A DNA stretch of 45,140 bases. It comes from Bacteroidota bacterium (GTDB lineage: Bacteria; Bacteroidota; Bacteroidia; B-17B0; Aurantibacillaceae). Under the pieces are notes generated by a model, which made no database searches, was not told the origin of the DNA, and saw nothing but the letters and a program-made list of their open reading frames with translations. The translations under genes and the position numbers were made by a program. The DNA is taken from NCBI GenBank assembly GCA_025360565.1, contig JANYBY010000061.1, positions 1-45,140 of the forward strand, given 5' to 3'. Below, one piece after another: positions 6,753 to 16,455 of the stretch; position 1 is the first letter of the stretch, and every line of letters begins with the position of its first letter.

Positions 6753-9305
6753 TTAAGCACTTAACAACGCTATGCACTTATCAATTTCACGCACCAAATC
6801 GTTTATTTGTTTCTTCATTTGAGGTTTTTCTGTATCCCCGCCTGAATTAGATGCTAATATAACATTCTTCCTGTGATTATTCAAATCTGTAACATTAATA
6901 TTCTCACTATCAACCTGTTGCGATAAATTGCTAACCACATCATTCATTTTTAACAGCTGATCGGCCATTAATCCCTTCTCATTCAATAATCCAAATCTTT
7001 CTTCATTCAAAGATTCAATCTGTTGCAATAAGGTATCAATGTATTCTTTTTGTTTCGTTGATCTGGCTTCGTTTCTTACTAAAGCCACTTCAGTTTCTAA
7101 CCCTTTTATTTCGGCATTTAATTGACTTACTGTAGAATTTAAAGTACCGATGGTATTTTGCAATACATTTATTTCGGCCATCAGGTTATTTTTTTCGGTG
7201 CTTAGTATATCGTAATTATGTTGCAAAGCGGTTAATTGCTCACTTGAGTTGGCTGAACTTAACATTTGAATTTTTAAGTCCTCGATCTCGGCTTTTAACT
7301 GTGTAATTTCTTCAGTCATTGCCGCGTTGTTGGCTTCCAAATTTGTTACTTCAAAATTCTTCGAACTTAATAACGCTTTTAATTCATCAACTCGTCCTGC
7401 GCTTTGAGTGGTTGTTTCTTCTAGTTCAGTTTTTAATAGTGTAATTTCAGCTTCGTGCGCTTCAACTTTATCAGATGCAAGATCTATTTCGTTAATTAAA
7501 TTGGAATTTTCTGCCAGTAATTTTTGAAACTCTACATTTTGACTTTCAATTTGCAAAGTGGTAGTTGCGGTGATCTCGGCGCTTAATGCTTCAAAAGCAA
7601 TTTCTTTTTCGGTAAGTGTAGTTTTAAGTGCCGTTATTTCGTTTTGAAGTTCGTTTGTTTTAGCTTCAATAGTTTGTGATAGCGAATTTTCGGTGTCTGT
7701 TTTATAAGCGGAAAAAGCCAATTCTTTTTCAGAAACAGAAGCGTGCAACACATTTATTTCTGAATTTAAATTCTGAATAGATAACAAAGCGCTTTCTAAC
7801 TCAGTAGTTTTTGCTTCAATGGTTGATTCGGCAGTGGCTAAAGTATTATTAGTATTTTCAACAACAGAACCCAGGTTTTGAATTTCGTTGTTCAATGTTT
7901 CAATTTGAGCGTTCAATTCGTTTACTTGTTCAGATGATGATAGAGCTGAAGTTTGTTTAAAGCCTTCAAATTCAGAAGTAACAGTGTTTAATTTTTCAGT
8001 TTCTGATTTTAACAATGCATCAAGGCTTGTTAACTGACTATTAATAGCATCAATATTGGTAGTTTGAGCAGTTATTTGCGCGCTTAATTCGTTTATCTGA
8101 TTTTTAAAAGCCTCATTTTCTGATTGAACTTTTGTAAACTCTTCGGTCAGCTTTGAATTTTGATCGGTTGAATGAATTAAGGTATTTGAAAGTTTAGCTT
8201 CGTAATCGTTTTTTAAAGTTTCAATTTCGGATTGAAAACCTTCTTTTAAGGATTTGGTTTCTTCTATTGAAGATTCTCTTAGATCGTTTAACTCTTTTGT
8301 GTATTCGCCAACAATTTTTTGTTCTTTGTTCGAGAATTCCTGCGTTAACGCATCTAAGTGCGAAGTTAAATTATTGGTTAAAGTATTACGTTGCTCTTCT
8401 AATTCTAATTTTAAAGTGGAGATCTCGGTTTTGTATGTAAACTCAAGCGCTTCAATTTTTTGAGTATAGCTTTCTTCAAGATTGCTGATAGCAGAGTTGT
8501 GTGCTTTGGTTAAAGCTGCAATCTCGGTTTGCTGTGCCAATGTTAAGGAAGTGATTTCGTTTTCTTTAGCTTGAGTTAACGAAGTGATCTCGTTTTCTTT
8601 GGCTTGGGTTAAAGAAGTAATCTCACCTATGTGCTGATTTTTTGTGGCAGTAAGTTCGGCACTTGTTTCGGATGTAATCTTTTGAATTTGCGAAGTGTAT
8701 TCGGTTTTCAAAAAAGTAATTTCCTGTTGCTGTGCGCTTTTAAGGGCGTACACTTCCTGATTGTGTTTTTGCGATACAGCTTCTTCCTTATCAGCCCAAC
8801 CTGCGCTCAATTCGTTAACACGGTTTTCAAACTCTTCTTTTAAACCAATTTCTTTATAATGAATATTCGAACGCAATTCGCTTATTTCCGCTGAGTGTGC
8901 CTGTTTAGTTGACTCAAGCTCTTGACTCGCTTCAGACTTAAGGCTCTCAATTTTTTGTTCGTATAATTCCGCGATCGAATTCAATTCGGTTCTTAATGAA
9001 TCAATTTCAATCAGGCGAGCATCCACTTCTTCTTGTTTAGCGTGCAATTGATCTTTAATGGTGCCGCGTAATTCTTTAAAAGCAGCCAATTCACCTTTGT
9101 AATTGGTGTTGTCGCGTTCGGTAACAGTTAACTTTGTGTTTAAAACATCAATTGTTACCTGAAGGCGTTTGCAATCTTCGTCGCGCAAGATAAGTTGGTT
9201 ACGGTAATCGCTTAATGAGCGTTTTAGCGCAGTAAATTCCTTACGTAACGTTATATCGTTATCTAAAACTTGTTGCAATTCTGTTTTTAAATTTTCAGCA
9301 TTCAT
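6753..9305 (-). CDS. Very large coiled-coil protein upstream of zapA; possible expanded ZapA partner
   Basis: 850 aa of almost continuous coiled coil; C-terminal MKKQINDLVREIDKCIALLSA resembles the end of a short Bacteroidota protein encoded beside zapA (from memory). Confidence 0.85.
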   Translation of the reverse strand: MNAENLKTELQQVLDNDITLRKEFTALKRSLSDYRNQLILRDEDCKRLQVTIDVLNTKLTVTERDNTNYKGELAAFKELRGTIKDQLHAKQEEVDARLIEIDSLRTELNSIAELYEQKIESLKSEASQELESTKQAHSAEISELRSNIHYKEIGLKEEFENRVNELSAGWADKEEAVSQKHNQEVYALKSAQQQEITFLKTEYTSQIQKITSETSAELTATKNQHIGEITSLTQAKENEITSLTQAKENEITSLTLAQQTEIAALTKAHNSAISNLEESYTQKIEALEFTYKTEISTLKLELEEQRNTLTNNLTSHLDALTQEFSNKEQKIVGEYTKELNDLRESSIEETKSLKEGFQSEIETLKNDYEAKLSNTLIHSTDQNSKLTEEFTKVQSENEAFKNQINELSAQITAQTTNIDAINSQLTSLDALLKSETEKLNTVTSEFEGFKQTSALSSSEQVNELNAQIETLNNEIQNLGSVVENTNNTLATAESTIEAKTTELESALLSIQNLNSEINVLHASVSEKELAFSAYKTDTENSLSQTIEAKTNELQNEITALKTTLTEKEIAFEALSAEITATTTLQIESQNVEFQKLLAENSNLINEIDLASDKVEAHEAEITLLKTELEETTTQSAGRVDELKALLSSKNFEVTNLEANNAAMTEEITQLKAEIEDLKIQMLSSANSSEQLTALQHNYDILSTEKNNLMAEINVLQNTIGTLNSTVSQLNAEIKGLETEVALVRNEARSTKQKEYIDTLLQQIESLNEERFGLLNEKGLMADQLLKMNDVVSNLSQQVDSENINVTDLNNHRKNVILASNSGGDTEKPQMKKQINDLVREIDKCIALLSA
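8548..8624. repeat. 33-bp in-frame tandem repeat within the coiled-coil gene
   Basis: gaagtgatttcgttttctttagcttgagttaac / gaagtgatctcgttttctttggcttgggttaaa / gaagtaatctc; encodes the 11-aa unit EITSLTQAKEN. Confidence 0.85.
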
Positions 9306-9791
9306 TGAAATACAATTTTAATTTTCATAAAAATACTTAGTCCTTCAGCTTCAATTACATATCAACCTCTATATAAGTAAACATTTAGTTGTTAATTAAG
9401 TTGAAGGTTATTAAAACACTTTTGTTAATTAAAAAAATACCTTGTAAGTCTTAATTCTATTGATAATGTAGCGTTTTTATGGCGAAAAAAAATCACTTTT
9501 TATGAAAAAATAAAAAGAAAACGAGAGATTTAAAAATCAAAAAATGGAGGGAAAAGAGGCGAATCAACTAAAAATTCTTCCGGAAAATTTAGATTGTCTT
9601 TACAAAAAATTAAGGATAGCATAATTTAAGAACGATGTTATGACGGAATAAAATACAGGTCGATAAATCACATTTTTTGCCAAAAAAATATCTTTTTTGA
9701 AACTTTTTACCCTTGTAAGCGTTATATAGTATGAAAGACAGAGAAAGAGCTAAAACCCCAATAATTGTTTAAAAATGAACGTTTTTTTCAC

Positions 9792-9799
9792 TATATTTG
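9792..9799 (+). promoter_or_regulatory. Candidate Bacteroidota -7 element upstream of rpoD
   Basis: TATATTTG, 26 nt before the rpoD ATG, matches TANNTTTG; no clear -33 element assigned. Confidence 0.5.
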
Positions 9800-9825
9800 C
9801 AAATTAACCAAAACACCCCGGAAGA

Positions 9826-10689
9826 ATGAGACAGCTTAAAATAACCAAATCGATAACCAACCGCGAAAGTGCTTCATTAGATAAATATCTTCAGGAAATT
9901 GGACGTGAGGAACTTATAACGGCCGAAGAAGAGGTAGTTTTAGCAAAAAAAATTAAAGATGGCGATCAATCTGCCCTAGAAAAATTAACCCGCGCTAATC
10001 TGCGTTTTGTGGTTTCGGTGGCAAAGCAATATCAAAATCAGGGTTTAAGTTTACCCGATCTTATTAACGAAGGAAATTTAGGTTTGATAAAAGCGGCAAA
10101 ACGTTTTGATGAGACCCGTGGATTTAAATTTATTTCTTATGCAGTATGGTGGATCCGTCAAAGTATTTTACAAGCTTTGGCTGAACAAAGCCGTATTGTG
10201 CGTTTACCTTTAAATCAAGTTGGTTCATTAAATAAAATAAATAAAGCTTACAGTAAATTGGAGCAGGAATTTGAGCGCGAGCCAAGTGCCGAAGAGTTAG
10301 CCGATATTTTAGATCTGCCTATAGATAAAGTTAGCGATACCATGAAAGTGAGCGGACGCCATGTAAGTATGGATGCCCCATTTGCAAATGGTGAAGAAAG
10401 TAGTTTATTGGATGTGTTGGTAAATTTAGATTCGCCTAAAGCCGATACAGGTTTAATGAACGAAAGTTTAAGCAAAGAAATTGACCGCGCATTAAGCACA
10501 TTAACCGAAAGAGAACGCGACGTAGTAAAATTATTTTTCGGAATTGGATTGAACCACGGTTTAACCTTAGAAGAAATTGGCGATAAATTTGATCTTACCC
10601 GCGAACGTGTACGTCAGATAAAAGAAAAAGCGATCCGTCGTTTACGCCACAGTAGCAGAAGCAAATTATTACAACAATATTTGGGCTAA
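9826..10689 (+). CDS. rpoD: Primary RNA polymerase sigma factor (RpoD/SigA)
   Basis: 287 aa: [98 protein letters not shown]. Confidence 0.97.
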   Translation: MRQLKITKSITNRESASLDKYLQEIGREELITAEEEVVLAKKIKDGDQSALEKLTRANLRFVVSVAKQYQNQGLSLPDLINEGNLGLIKAAKRFDETRGFKFISYAVWWIRQSILQALAEQSRIVRLPLNQVGSLNKINKAYSKLEQEFEREPSAEELADILDLPIDKVSDTMKVSGRHVSMDAPFANGEESSLLDVLVNLDSPKADTGLMNESLSKEIDRALSTLTERERDVVKLFFGIGLNHGLTLEEIGDKFDLTRERVRQIKEKAIRRLRHSSRSKLLQQYLG

Positions 10690-10716
10690 GCCCTTCCTAA
10701 ATCTTCCCAAAGGGAA

Positions 10717-10752
10717 GGACTTGAACCCTCACAGAAATGCTGAGGGTTTTTT
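10717..10752. repeat. Copy 1 of a 36-bp direct repeat containing a terminator-like hairpin, downstream of rpoD
   Basis: ggacttgaaccctcacagaaatgctgagggtttttt; AACCCTCA/TGAGGGTT stem then T6. Confidence 0.85.
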
Positions 10753-10868
10753 GTTGTAGAAAAATCGGTAAAACCATCAAGGTTTTTCCAGACATAAATG
10801 AAAACCTTGAAGGTTTAAATGTGTTCATTGCTCACTATTGTTCCTGATCTGCCGCAGCGGAGAGGGGG

Positions 10869-10904
10869 GGACTTGAACCCTCACAGAAATGCTGAGGGTT
10901 TTTT
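10869..10904. repeat. Copy 2 of the same 36-bp direct repeat
   Basis: Identical ggacttgaaccctcacagaaatgctgagggtttttt, 152 bp after copy 1. Confidence 0.85.
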
Positions 10905-10973
10905 ATTTGTTGAAAAGTCTCGTTTGATAGAAGGTGGATTTAGGGTGAGGCTGCTTAACTTTACGCACTTAAA

Positions 10974-11927
10974 ATGAAATGGGTTAAAATAATAATTGCT
11001 GTCATAATTTCGATCGCCCTCGGATTGATCTTTTTGTACTCCGGATACAGCAAACTAACTCCGGTAATTGAAACCTTTGAATTTACATTCGTTGATGTTG
11101 GCATTGCCAACTGGTACACCGCGCCTGTTATTGCAAGGCTTTTGATCGGGCTCGAATTTTTTCTTGGATTTTTACTGATCATTAATTATAACCTCCGCAA
11201 ATTTGTTCTGCCTTTCACCATTAATTTATTATTGTTCTTTATTATTTATTTATTGATCCAGATCGCAGGCAATGGTAACACCGGCAATTGCGGATGCTTT
11301 GGCGAGCACGTAAGGATGACACCTTTAGAAGCGATCTTAAAGAACATGGCAATGATAGTTGCAGGCGGCGTGGTTTATTTTTTATTTGAAGGCTGGAAAG
11401 TGAAATACAATAAACTGTTTTTGAGTTTTATTTTTGTAAGTACGGTAGCGCTTCCGTTCATCTTTAATCCTATTGATTACGCTTACACATCAAACAATCT
11501 CGAAGAAAAAATAAACTATCCCTTAGAGCTTAATTTGCTTTACTCGCCTGAAGATACCTCGAAGGTGCAGGTGCCCAAGATTGATCTTAGAAAAGGAAAA
11601 CATGTGGTGGCATTTTTAAGTTTAAGCTGTCCGCATTGCCGCATTGCCGCAAAAAAATTCAGACTTATTAAAAAGGGCAACCCTAACATTTCTGTTTATT
11701 TTATTTTAAACGGTGATAGAGAAAAGTACGCGCCTTTTATTTTAGATACAAAAGCGGATAACATACCTTATTCGTATTGCAACGGCAAAACGTTTGTGCA
11801 GCTGGCTTCGGCACAATTGCCACGAATTTATTATTTAGATAATGGAGTAGTTGTAAAAAAAGTGGACTACTATGAATTGAATCAATACAGAATAGAAGAC
11901 TGGATGAAAACCGGTAAGCCTAATTAA
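10974..11927 (+). CDS. DoxX/MauE-type membrane protein with C-terminal thioredoxin-like region (BT_3928-like)
   Basis: N-terminal IIAVIISIALGLIFLYSGYSKL, GNTGNCGCFGEHVRMTPLEAILKNM, later CPHC motif in VAFLSLSCPHCRIAAKKFRLIKK. Confidence 0.8.
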   Translation: MKWVKIIIAVIISIALGLIFLYSGYSKLTPVIETFEFTFVDVGIANWYTAPVIARLLIGLEFFLGFLLIINYNLRKFVLPFTINLLLFFIIYLLIQIAGNGNTGNCGCFGEHVRMTPLEAILKNMAMIVAGGVVYFLFEGWKVKYNKLFLSFIFVSTVALPFIFNPIDYAYTSNNLEEKINYPLELNLLYSPEDTSKVQVPKIDLRKGKHVVAFLSLSCPHCRIAAKKFRLIKKGNPNISVYFILNGDREKYAPFILDTKADNIPYSYCNGKTFVQLASAQLPRIYYLDNGVVVKKVDYYELNQYRIEDWMKTGKPN

Positions 11928-11931
11928 TTTG

Positions 11932-14900
11932 TTAGTTTTGGTTCTTTCCCTTTTTCTTGAGTCTTTTAATATAGCGTGAAAATAACTGAGTAAAAGTTTC
12001 AAATTCTTCGCGGTAAAAAACCCCAATTCCCTGAGTAAACGGACCGCCTTTGGCTACCATTTGGGCGTTATCGTTGCTTTGGTTAAAGCCCTTTAATCGG
12101 TAGCGTCCGTCATCGGTAATTTTGTATTCAATATTCACGTCAATAATTCCGCTCGAGTTTCTGTTCGCGTTATTACCATTCACGCCAAAATTCCCGTCAA
12201 TTGAAACTTTATTATTAAATAATTGTTTACTCAAGGCAAGATCAACCGCATCGCCGCTTGTTTGTGAACCCGGGCGGTAATTTACACCAAGTTGAAGATC
12301 TTTTATTCCGGTTAAATTACCTACATAATTATTTAAAAACGAACTTACCTGATTGCTCAGCATTTCGCTGCCGGTGTTTGCAGCCGCGCTGCCCGCCGTT
12401 ACTCCGCCGCCGCTGCTACTGTATATTTGAGGTGTAACAAATGAGCGAAAAAGTAAAAATGAAAAGACCTGCCGGTTAAGTTCGGCTTCATCGCTTAATA
12501 CATTTGCTATCCTGGCCTTGGCCGTAGCATCAACAGTTGGCACTTCTATGCCAAAATCAATATTTGGCGCGAATAACTTCCCGCTTATTTTTAATTTGCA
12601 ATCTACCGGAAATCTTCCTTTGTACGCGGCAGTGGTATCATTTAACAATACCGCTACCGAAGCTTTTTGTTTATAGCTGGTAACAATATTTATTTCGGCC
12701 CCAAGCGGATCGCCGCTCCATGAAATACTGCTTCCGCCATCTATATCAAATTTTTTATTGATCACATTTTCAAGGGTAAAACGATAATCGCCGTTTGAAA
12801 TATAATAATCGCCTATCATTTCAAATTTGCCAAGGGTATTAATTTTTAAGGTGAGGTCACCAACGCCCGACACATTCAGCACATCTCCTGTTTTTTTATC
12901 AAGGATAATTTGCGCGGTCATGTTTGGATTAGCATGAATGATCATTTCTAAATTAAACCCGGTTATACTTTCGGCTTTTTTATTTTTTAGAGTGTCTTTT
13001 TTTACAAAATGAATAAAGTCCGACTCTTCAACGTCTGACGGGCCATCGAGAGGGAAATAAAATTTAGAACGTTTATCCATTTTATTATCAACACTCATGT
13101 AAATATTATTTAAAAAACCCCAAAGGCCAATTTTACCGGTGCCATAAAGTTTACCGTAAAAGGTTTTGTTTTCTTTTTCGGTGGTGTTAAGTACCATCAT
13201 ATTCTTATAACTTATATCATAGTCTAACTGCATTCGTTTAAAGTTGTTGTGAAATATGTTTCCATTGACGGTTCCTTGCGGAACGGCCTTAAGGCCAAGG
13301 CTTTTTTCGCGGAGCAAAAGATCAACAAAACGGATCTGATCGGGCATTATTTCCAGATCACCGGTAATATTGTAAGTTACATTTGTATAATCTACTTTAA
13401 TTTCGCTTGCGAATAATTTTAATTTTCCGTCGATCTTAATATTATCTGAGGTACCATGAATTTTTCCCGCCCCCGTTATCAGTCCGCTATTAATGGTAAC
13501 AATGCCTTCCAAAAGCGGGCCAAGTAATTTTAAATTAGCCGGCTCGGCTTTAAAATCAATATCAATGCTCTCTTCTTTTTTATCTAAAAAGTAATTCCCT
13601 TTAAACGAAATGTTTTTTGTCTGATTTCCATTCATGTCCGGCAAGCCTAAAGATGTATACCCATCCAAAAAAATATTTTTTTCGAGGGCATTGTAATTGG
13701 TTTTAAGTACAACTGTTCCAAGGGTATTATCATTTAATTTAAAATCCGAAAATGTAAGATCGCTCCCTGTTGCAAATGTTTTCGAATTAAAAACAGTTAC
13801 GCTGCCGTTTAATGTGCCTTGTAAATTCAGCTTTATAGCTTTTAAAATGGGATTAAATTGTGCAAGCAAAACCCTGTCAATTACAACTCCTAAATTACTA
13901 TTGGGTTTATCCGATAAAATGCCAGCAATGCCGATGCTTTGATTGCGACTTACAAACAATAACGGGTTAACGTTTATATTGCCGCTTGTATCAAACACCG
14001 CCGGATTGGTAATTGCTAATTTCCAGGTACTATCTTTTGCTGTTATAAAAAAATCGTCGAGATTTAAAGTTGCTTGACTATTGACGAATGAAATTTTTCC
14101 GGCAATTTTTCCGGAATTATTTGGCGCTACTTTATTGTTCCACTCTAAATTGTATTTTGTGTTCTGGTCTTTTGATACGAGGTACATAAAATAGTTTTCG
14201 AGCCTTATGCTATCGGTTACTTGAATGCCGCTACCTTTAAATACAAGGTTAATTTTATCTTTCTGAGAAAAAGATTCGATGGTGTTATTGTATAATTTTA
14301 CTGAGGCAAATTTTACAGTGTCGGATCTTAAATTAATATTAAAGAGGTTCTTAGAAGCGTCGAAATCGCCTGTTAAAACTGTATTGGGCGATACCATCAA
14401 AGCTTTTACAAAAAGTTCGCTAAACACATTAAATTTTTTAACATTGAGCTTAAACTTAAAAGCGTCGGTGTATACTACTTTGCCTTTATTTTTTGTAAAA
14501 AAGGCCGGGTAGTATGAACTTAGGAATTGGTTAAAGGCGGCAGGGATATTGGTTAGATTGAAACGCCCATCGGCTGTTAAATTAAAATAATTTGAGTTGA
14601 GCACTATTTTTTTGTCAATCTCAGATTGGTTCAGATTTAAATCGAGTGTGCTGAATTTAAATTCCTTTTCCGAATTTTTATAGTGCGTATCGTCAAAATT
14701 AAGTGTTCCGCTAATGTTGTTGAGGTTGTTGCCTTTTAAAGTAATTAAGATCTGGGTAGAGATAGTTGCTTCGTCTTTTGTAAAGTTTAATTTTTTAAGA
14801 TTTATTTTGTTAATGGTTGAAATAAAATCCATTTCGGGGATCTTATTTTTAAAACTAATATTGCCGTTAAAATCAAAATTCGCGTTGGGATCTTTACTAA

Positions 14901-16404
14901 TTAGTAAACCATTGAACACTTTTTCTCTGAAGCTTCCGTTCATATCAATATTGGTGTAGTTGTAATTGTTGTAGGTAATATTCAGCAGGTGCCCTTCTAT
15001 TTCGGTATTAAGCGAATTAAGAGACACGCCTTTGCCCTTCAGCTGTGCGTCGAGCGTAAGGTTACTTAATCCTTTAACATCTGCAATTGCCCCCAAATTA
15101 AAGTTTTGTGTTTGTATTTTTCCTCTGTACTCGGTATCGTCAATTTTTTCACCTACCTTAACTCCAAGGTCGGTTTTAATTATGCCAAGTGCTGTAACAA
15201 ATTGTCCTTTGGTTGTAAAATCGTTCATAAACCCATCGAACCGCCCTTTATAGGAAATAGTGCCGAGTTGTTTTAATTGAATCGGAATCTCCAGTTTTTT
15301 TCCTTCGATAAAAGGGTAGTTTGGTATTTTAATCAGATCCTCATAGTTGGTGGCAATTTCTTTCGCGTCTATTTTCAAAAATCCTGTGGTAAGATTGGGA
15401 AGTCCGGTGAGAATTAAATTACCGTCAAAACGTGTAAATTTCCGGTATTTGAGTTTAAAATTACTTAAATGCAGATCAGTGATGTAGCCTTTTATTTTTC
15501 CCGATAAAAAAACAATTTCATCAAAGCCATTCAGCACATCCGCAAAAACCGAAATGTCGCTAAAATGAACGTGTGTATTGTCGAGTTGGGCATTCATTCT
15601 AATTTTATTGGCAAAATCCGAATAATCGCCCCAATCGTTATAACGAAAACTTACCGTGCCCTTAAGTATAGTAAGCGGGGTACGGAGGTATAATTTGTTA
15701 AGCACAAGCTCGCGGTAACTTATATGAGCAATGGTAGTTAAGTTGGTTATTTTAAAACCGCATTGTTCTTCGGTTCTTAAGCCTTTAATATTTGCCGCAA
15801 TGTTTTCACCGTCAATTTTAAGATTGGTTATTTTAGCGTATGTGTTCTTAAAAGCAATATTATTAAAATTCATATTGTGGCTAACGCGTTGGCTCTTATT
15901 TTCGTCCTTATAAATAAAAGCAAGGTTTTCAATAAAAATATCACCAAGCTTCACATCCCATGGTTTTTTAGTACTGCTATCAGTTACAGTTTCGCTGCTG
16001 AAATAATCGTAAATAAATTGATAATTAAGCGTTGAATCTTTGGGATAGGTGATGAGTTTAGCGGTAACATTATTCAGTGTGATTTTTTTTAAGGTCAAAT
16101 TCCGCTTCTCAATATCAAACTGTTTAATGTCCACTAAAATATCGCCCTTAAATAAAGTATCCTTGTGCAGATCCAATACAAAAATATTTTCAAGACTGGC
16201 CTTAGTAAAAAAATCGAGCTTTATTTTATCTACCGAAACGGTGGTCTTTAACTCATCGCTAAGATAACTACCAGCTTTTTTACCCAGCCAGGTTTGGAAA
16301 GAATGTGTTTGAATAGCAAAATACAAAAATGTGCCCAAAAGTAAAACCATTAGTATGAGAATACCAATGGTTTTAAACAATATTCTTGTAATTTTACGAA
16401 TCAT
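11932..16404 (-). CDS. tamB: Translocation/assembly module TamB (DUF490 family)
   Basis: 1490 aa, N-terminal TM anchor, AsmA/TamB-like beta-rich repeats, C-terminal ANVLSDEAELNRQVFSFLLFRSFVTPQIY and GNLTGIKDLQLGVNYRPG. Confidence 0.9.
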   Translation of the reverse strand: MIRKITRILFKTIGILILMVLLLGTFLYFAIQTHSFQTWLGKKAGSYLSDELKTTVSVDKIKLDFFTKASLENIFVLDLHKDTLFKGDILVDIKQFDIEKRNLTLKKITLNNVTAKLITYPKDSTLNYQFIYDYFSSETVTDSSTKKPWDVKLGDIFIENLAFIYKDENKSQRVSHNMNFNNIAFKNTYAKITNLKIDGENIAANIKGLRTEEQCGFKITNLTTIAHISYRELVLNKLYLRTPLTILKGTVSFRYNDWGDYSDFANKIRMNAQLDNTHVHFSDISVFADVLNGFDEIVFLSGKIKGYITDLHLSNFKLKYRKFTRFDGNLILTGLPNLTTGFLKIDAKEIATNYEDLIKIPNYPFIEGKKLEIPIQLKQLGTISYKGRFDGFMNDFTTKGQFVTALGIIKTDLGVKVGEKIDDTEYRGKIQTQNFNLGAIADVKGLSNLTLDAQLKGKGVSLNSLNTEIEGHLLNITYNNYNYTNIDMNGSFREKVFNGLLISKDPNANFDFNGNISFKNKIPEMDFISTINKINLKKLNFTKDEATISTQILITLKGNNLNNISGTLNFDDTHYKNSEKEFKFSTLDLNLNQSEIDKKIVLNSNYFNLTADGRFNLTNIPAAFNQFLSSYYPAFFTKNKGKVVYTDAFKFKLNVKKFNVFSELFVKALMVSPNTVLTGDFDASKNLFNINLRSDTVKFASVKLYNNTIESFSQKDKINLVFKGSGIQVTDSIRLENYFMYLVSKDQNTKYNLEWNNKVAPNNSGKIAGKISFVNSQATLNLDDFFITAKDSTWKLAITNPAVFDTSGNINVNPLLFVSRNQSIGIAGILSDKPNSNLGVVIDRVLLAQFNPILKAIKLNLQGTLNGSVTVFNSKTFATGSDLTFSDFKLNDNTLGTVVLKTNYNALEKNIFLDGYTSLGLPDMNGNQTKNISFKGNYFLDKKEESIDIDFKAEPANLKLLGPLLEGIVTINSGLITGAGKIHGTSDNIKIDGKLKLFASEIKVDYTNVTYNITGDLEIMPDQIRFVDLLLREKSLGLKAVPQGTVNGNIFHNNFKRMQLDYDISYKNMMVLNTTEKENKTFYGKLYGTGKIGLWGFLNNIYMSVDNKMDKRSKFYFPLDGPSDVEESDFIHFVKKDTLKNKKAESITGFNLEMIIHANPNMTAQIILDKKTGDVLNVSGVGDLTLKINTLGKFEMIGDYYISNGDYRFTLENVINKKFDIDGGSSISWSGDPLGAEINIVTSYKQKASVAVLLNDTTAAYKGRFPVDCKLKISGKLFAPNIDFGIEVPTVDATAKARIANVLSDEAELNRQVFSFLLFRSFVTPQIYSSSGGGVTAGSAAANTGSEMLSNQVSSFLNNYVGNLTGIKDLQLGVNYRPGSQTSGDAVDLALSKQLFNNKVSIDGNFGVNGNNANRNSSGIIDVNIEYKITDDGRYRLKGFNQSNDNAQMVAKGGPFTQGIGVFYREEFETFTQLFSRYIKRLKKKGKNQN

Positions 16405-16455
16405 TTAGCCTTGCTATAAAGATAAGCCAAAAAAAGGCTTTAACTATTTAAAAAA

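Noticed and set aside
10869-10904. A tRNA gene
   Set aside because: Only T-arm/acceptor-like sequence is present; no D-arm, anticodon arm or full cloverleaf can be formed.
11835-12026. 63-aa minus-strand ORF between the DoxX-like gene and tamB
   Set aside because: Overlaps both well-supported genes and has no recognisable features.
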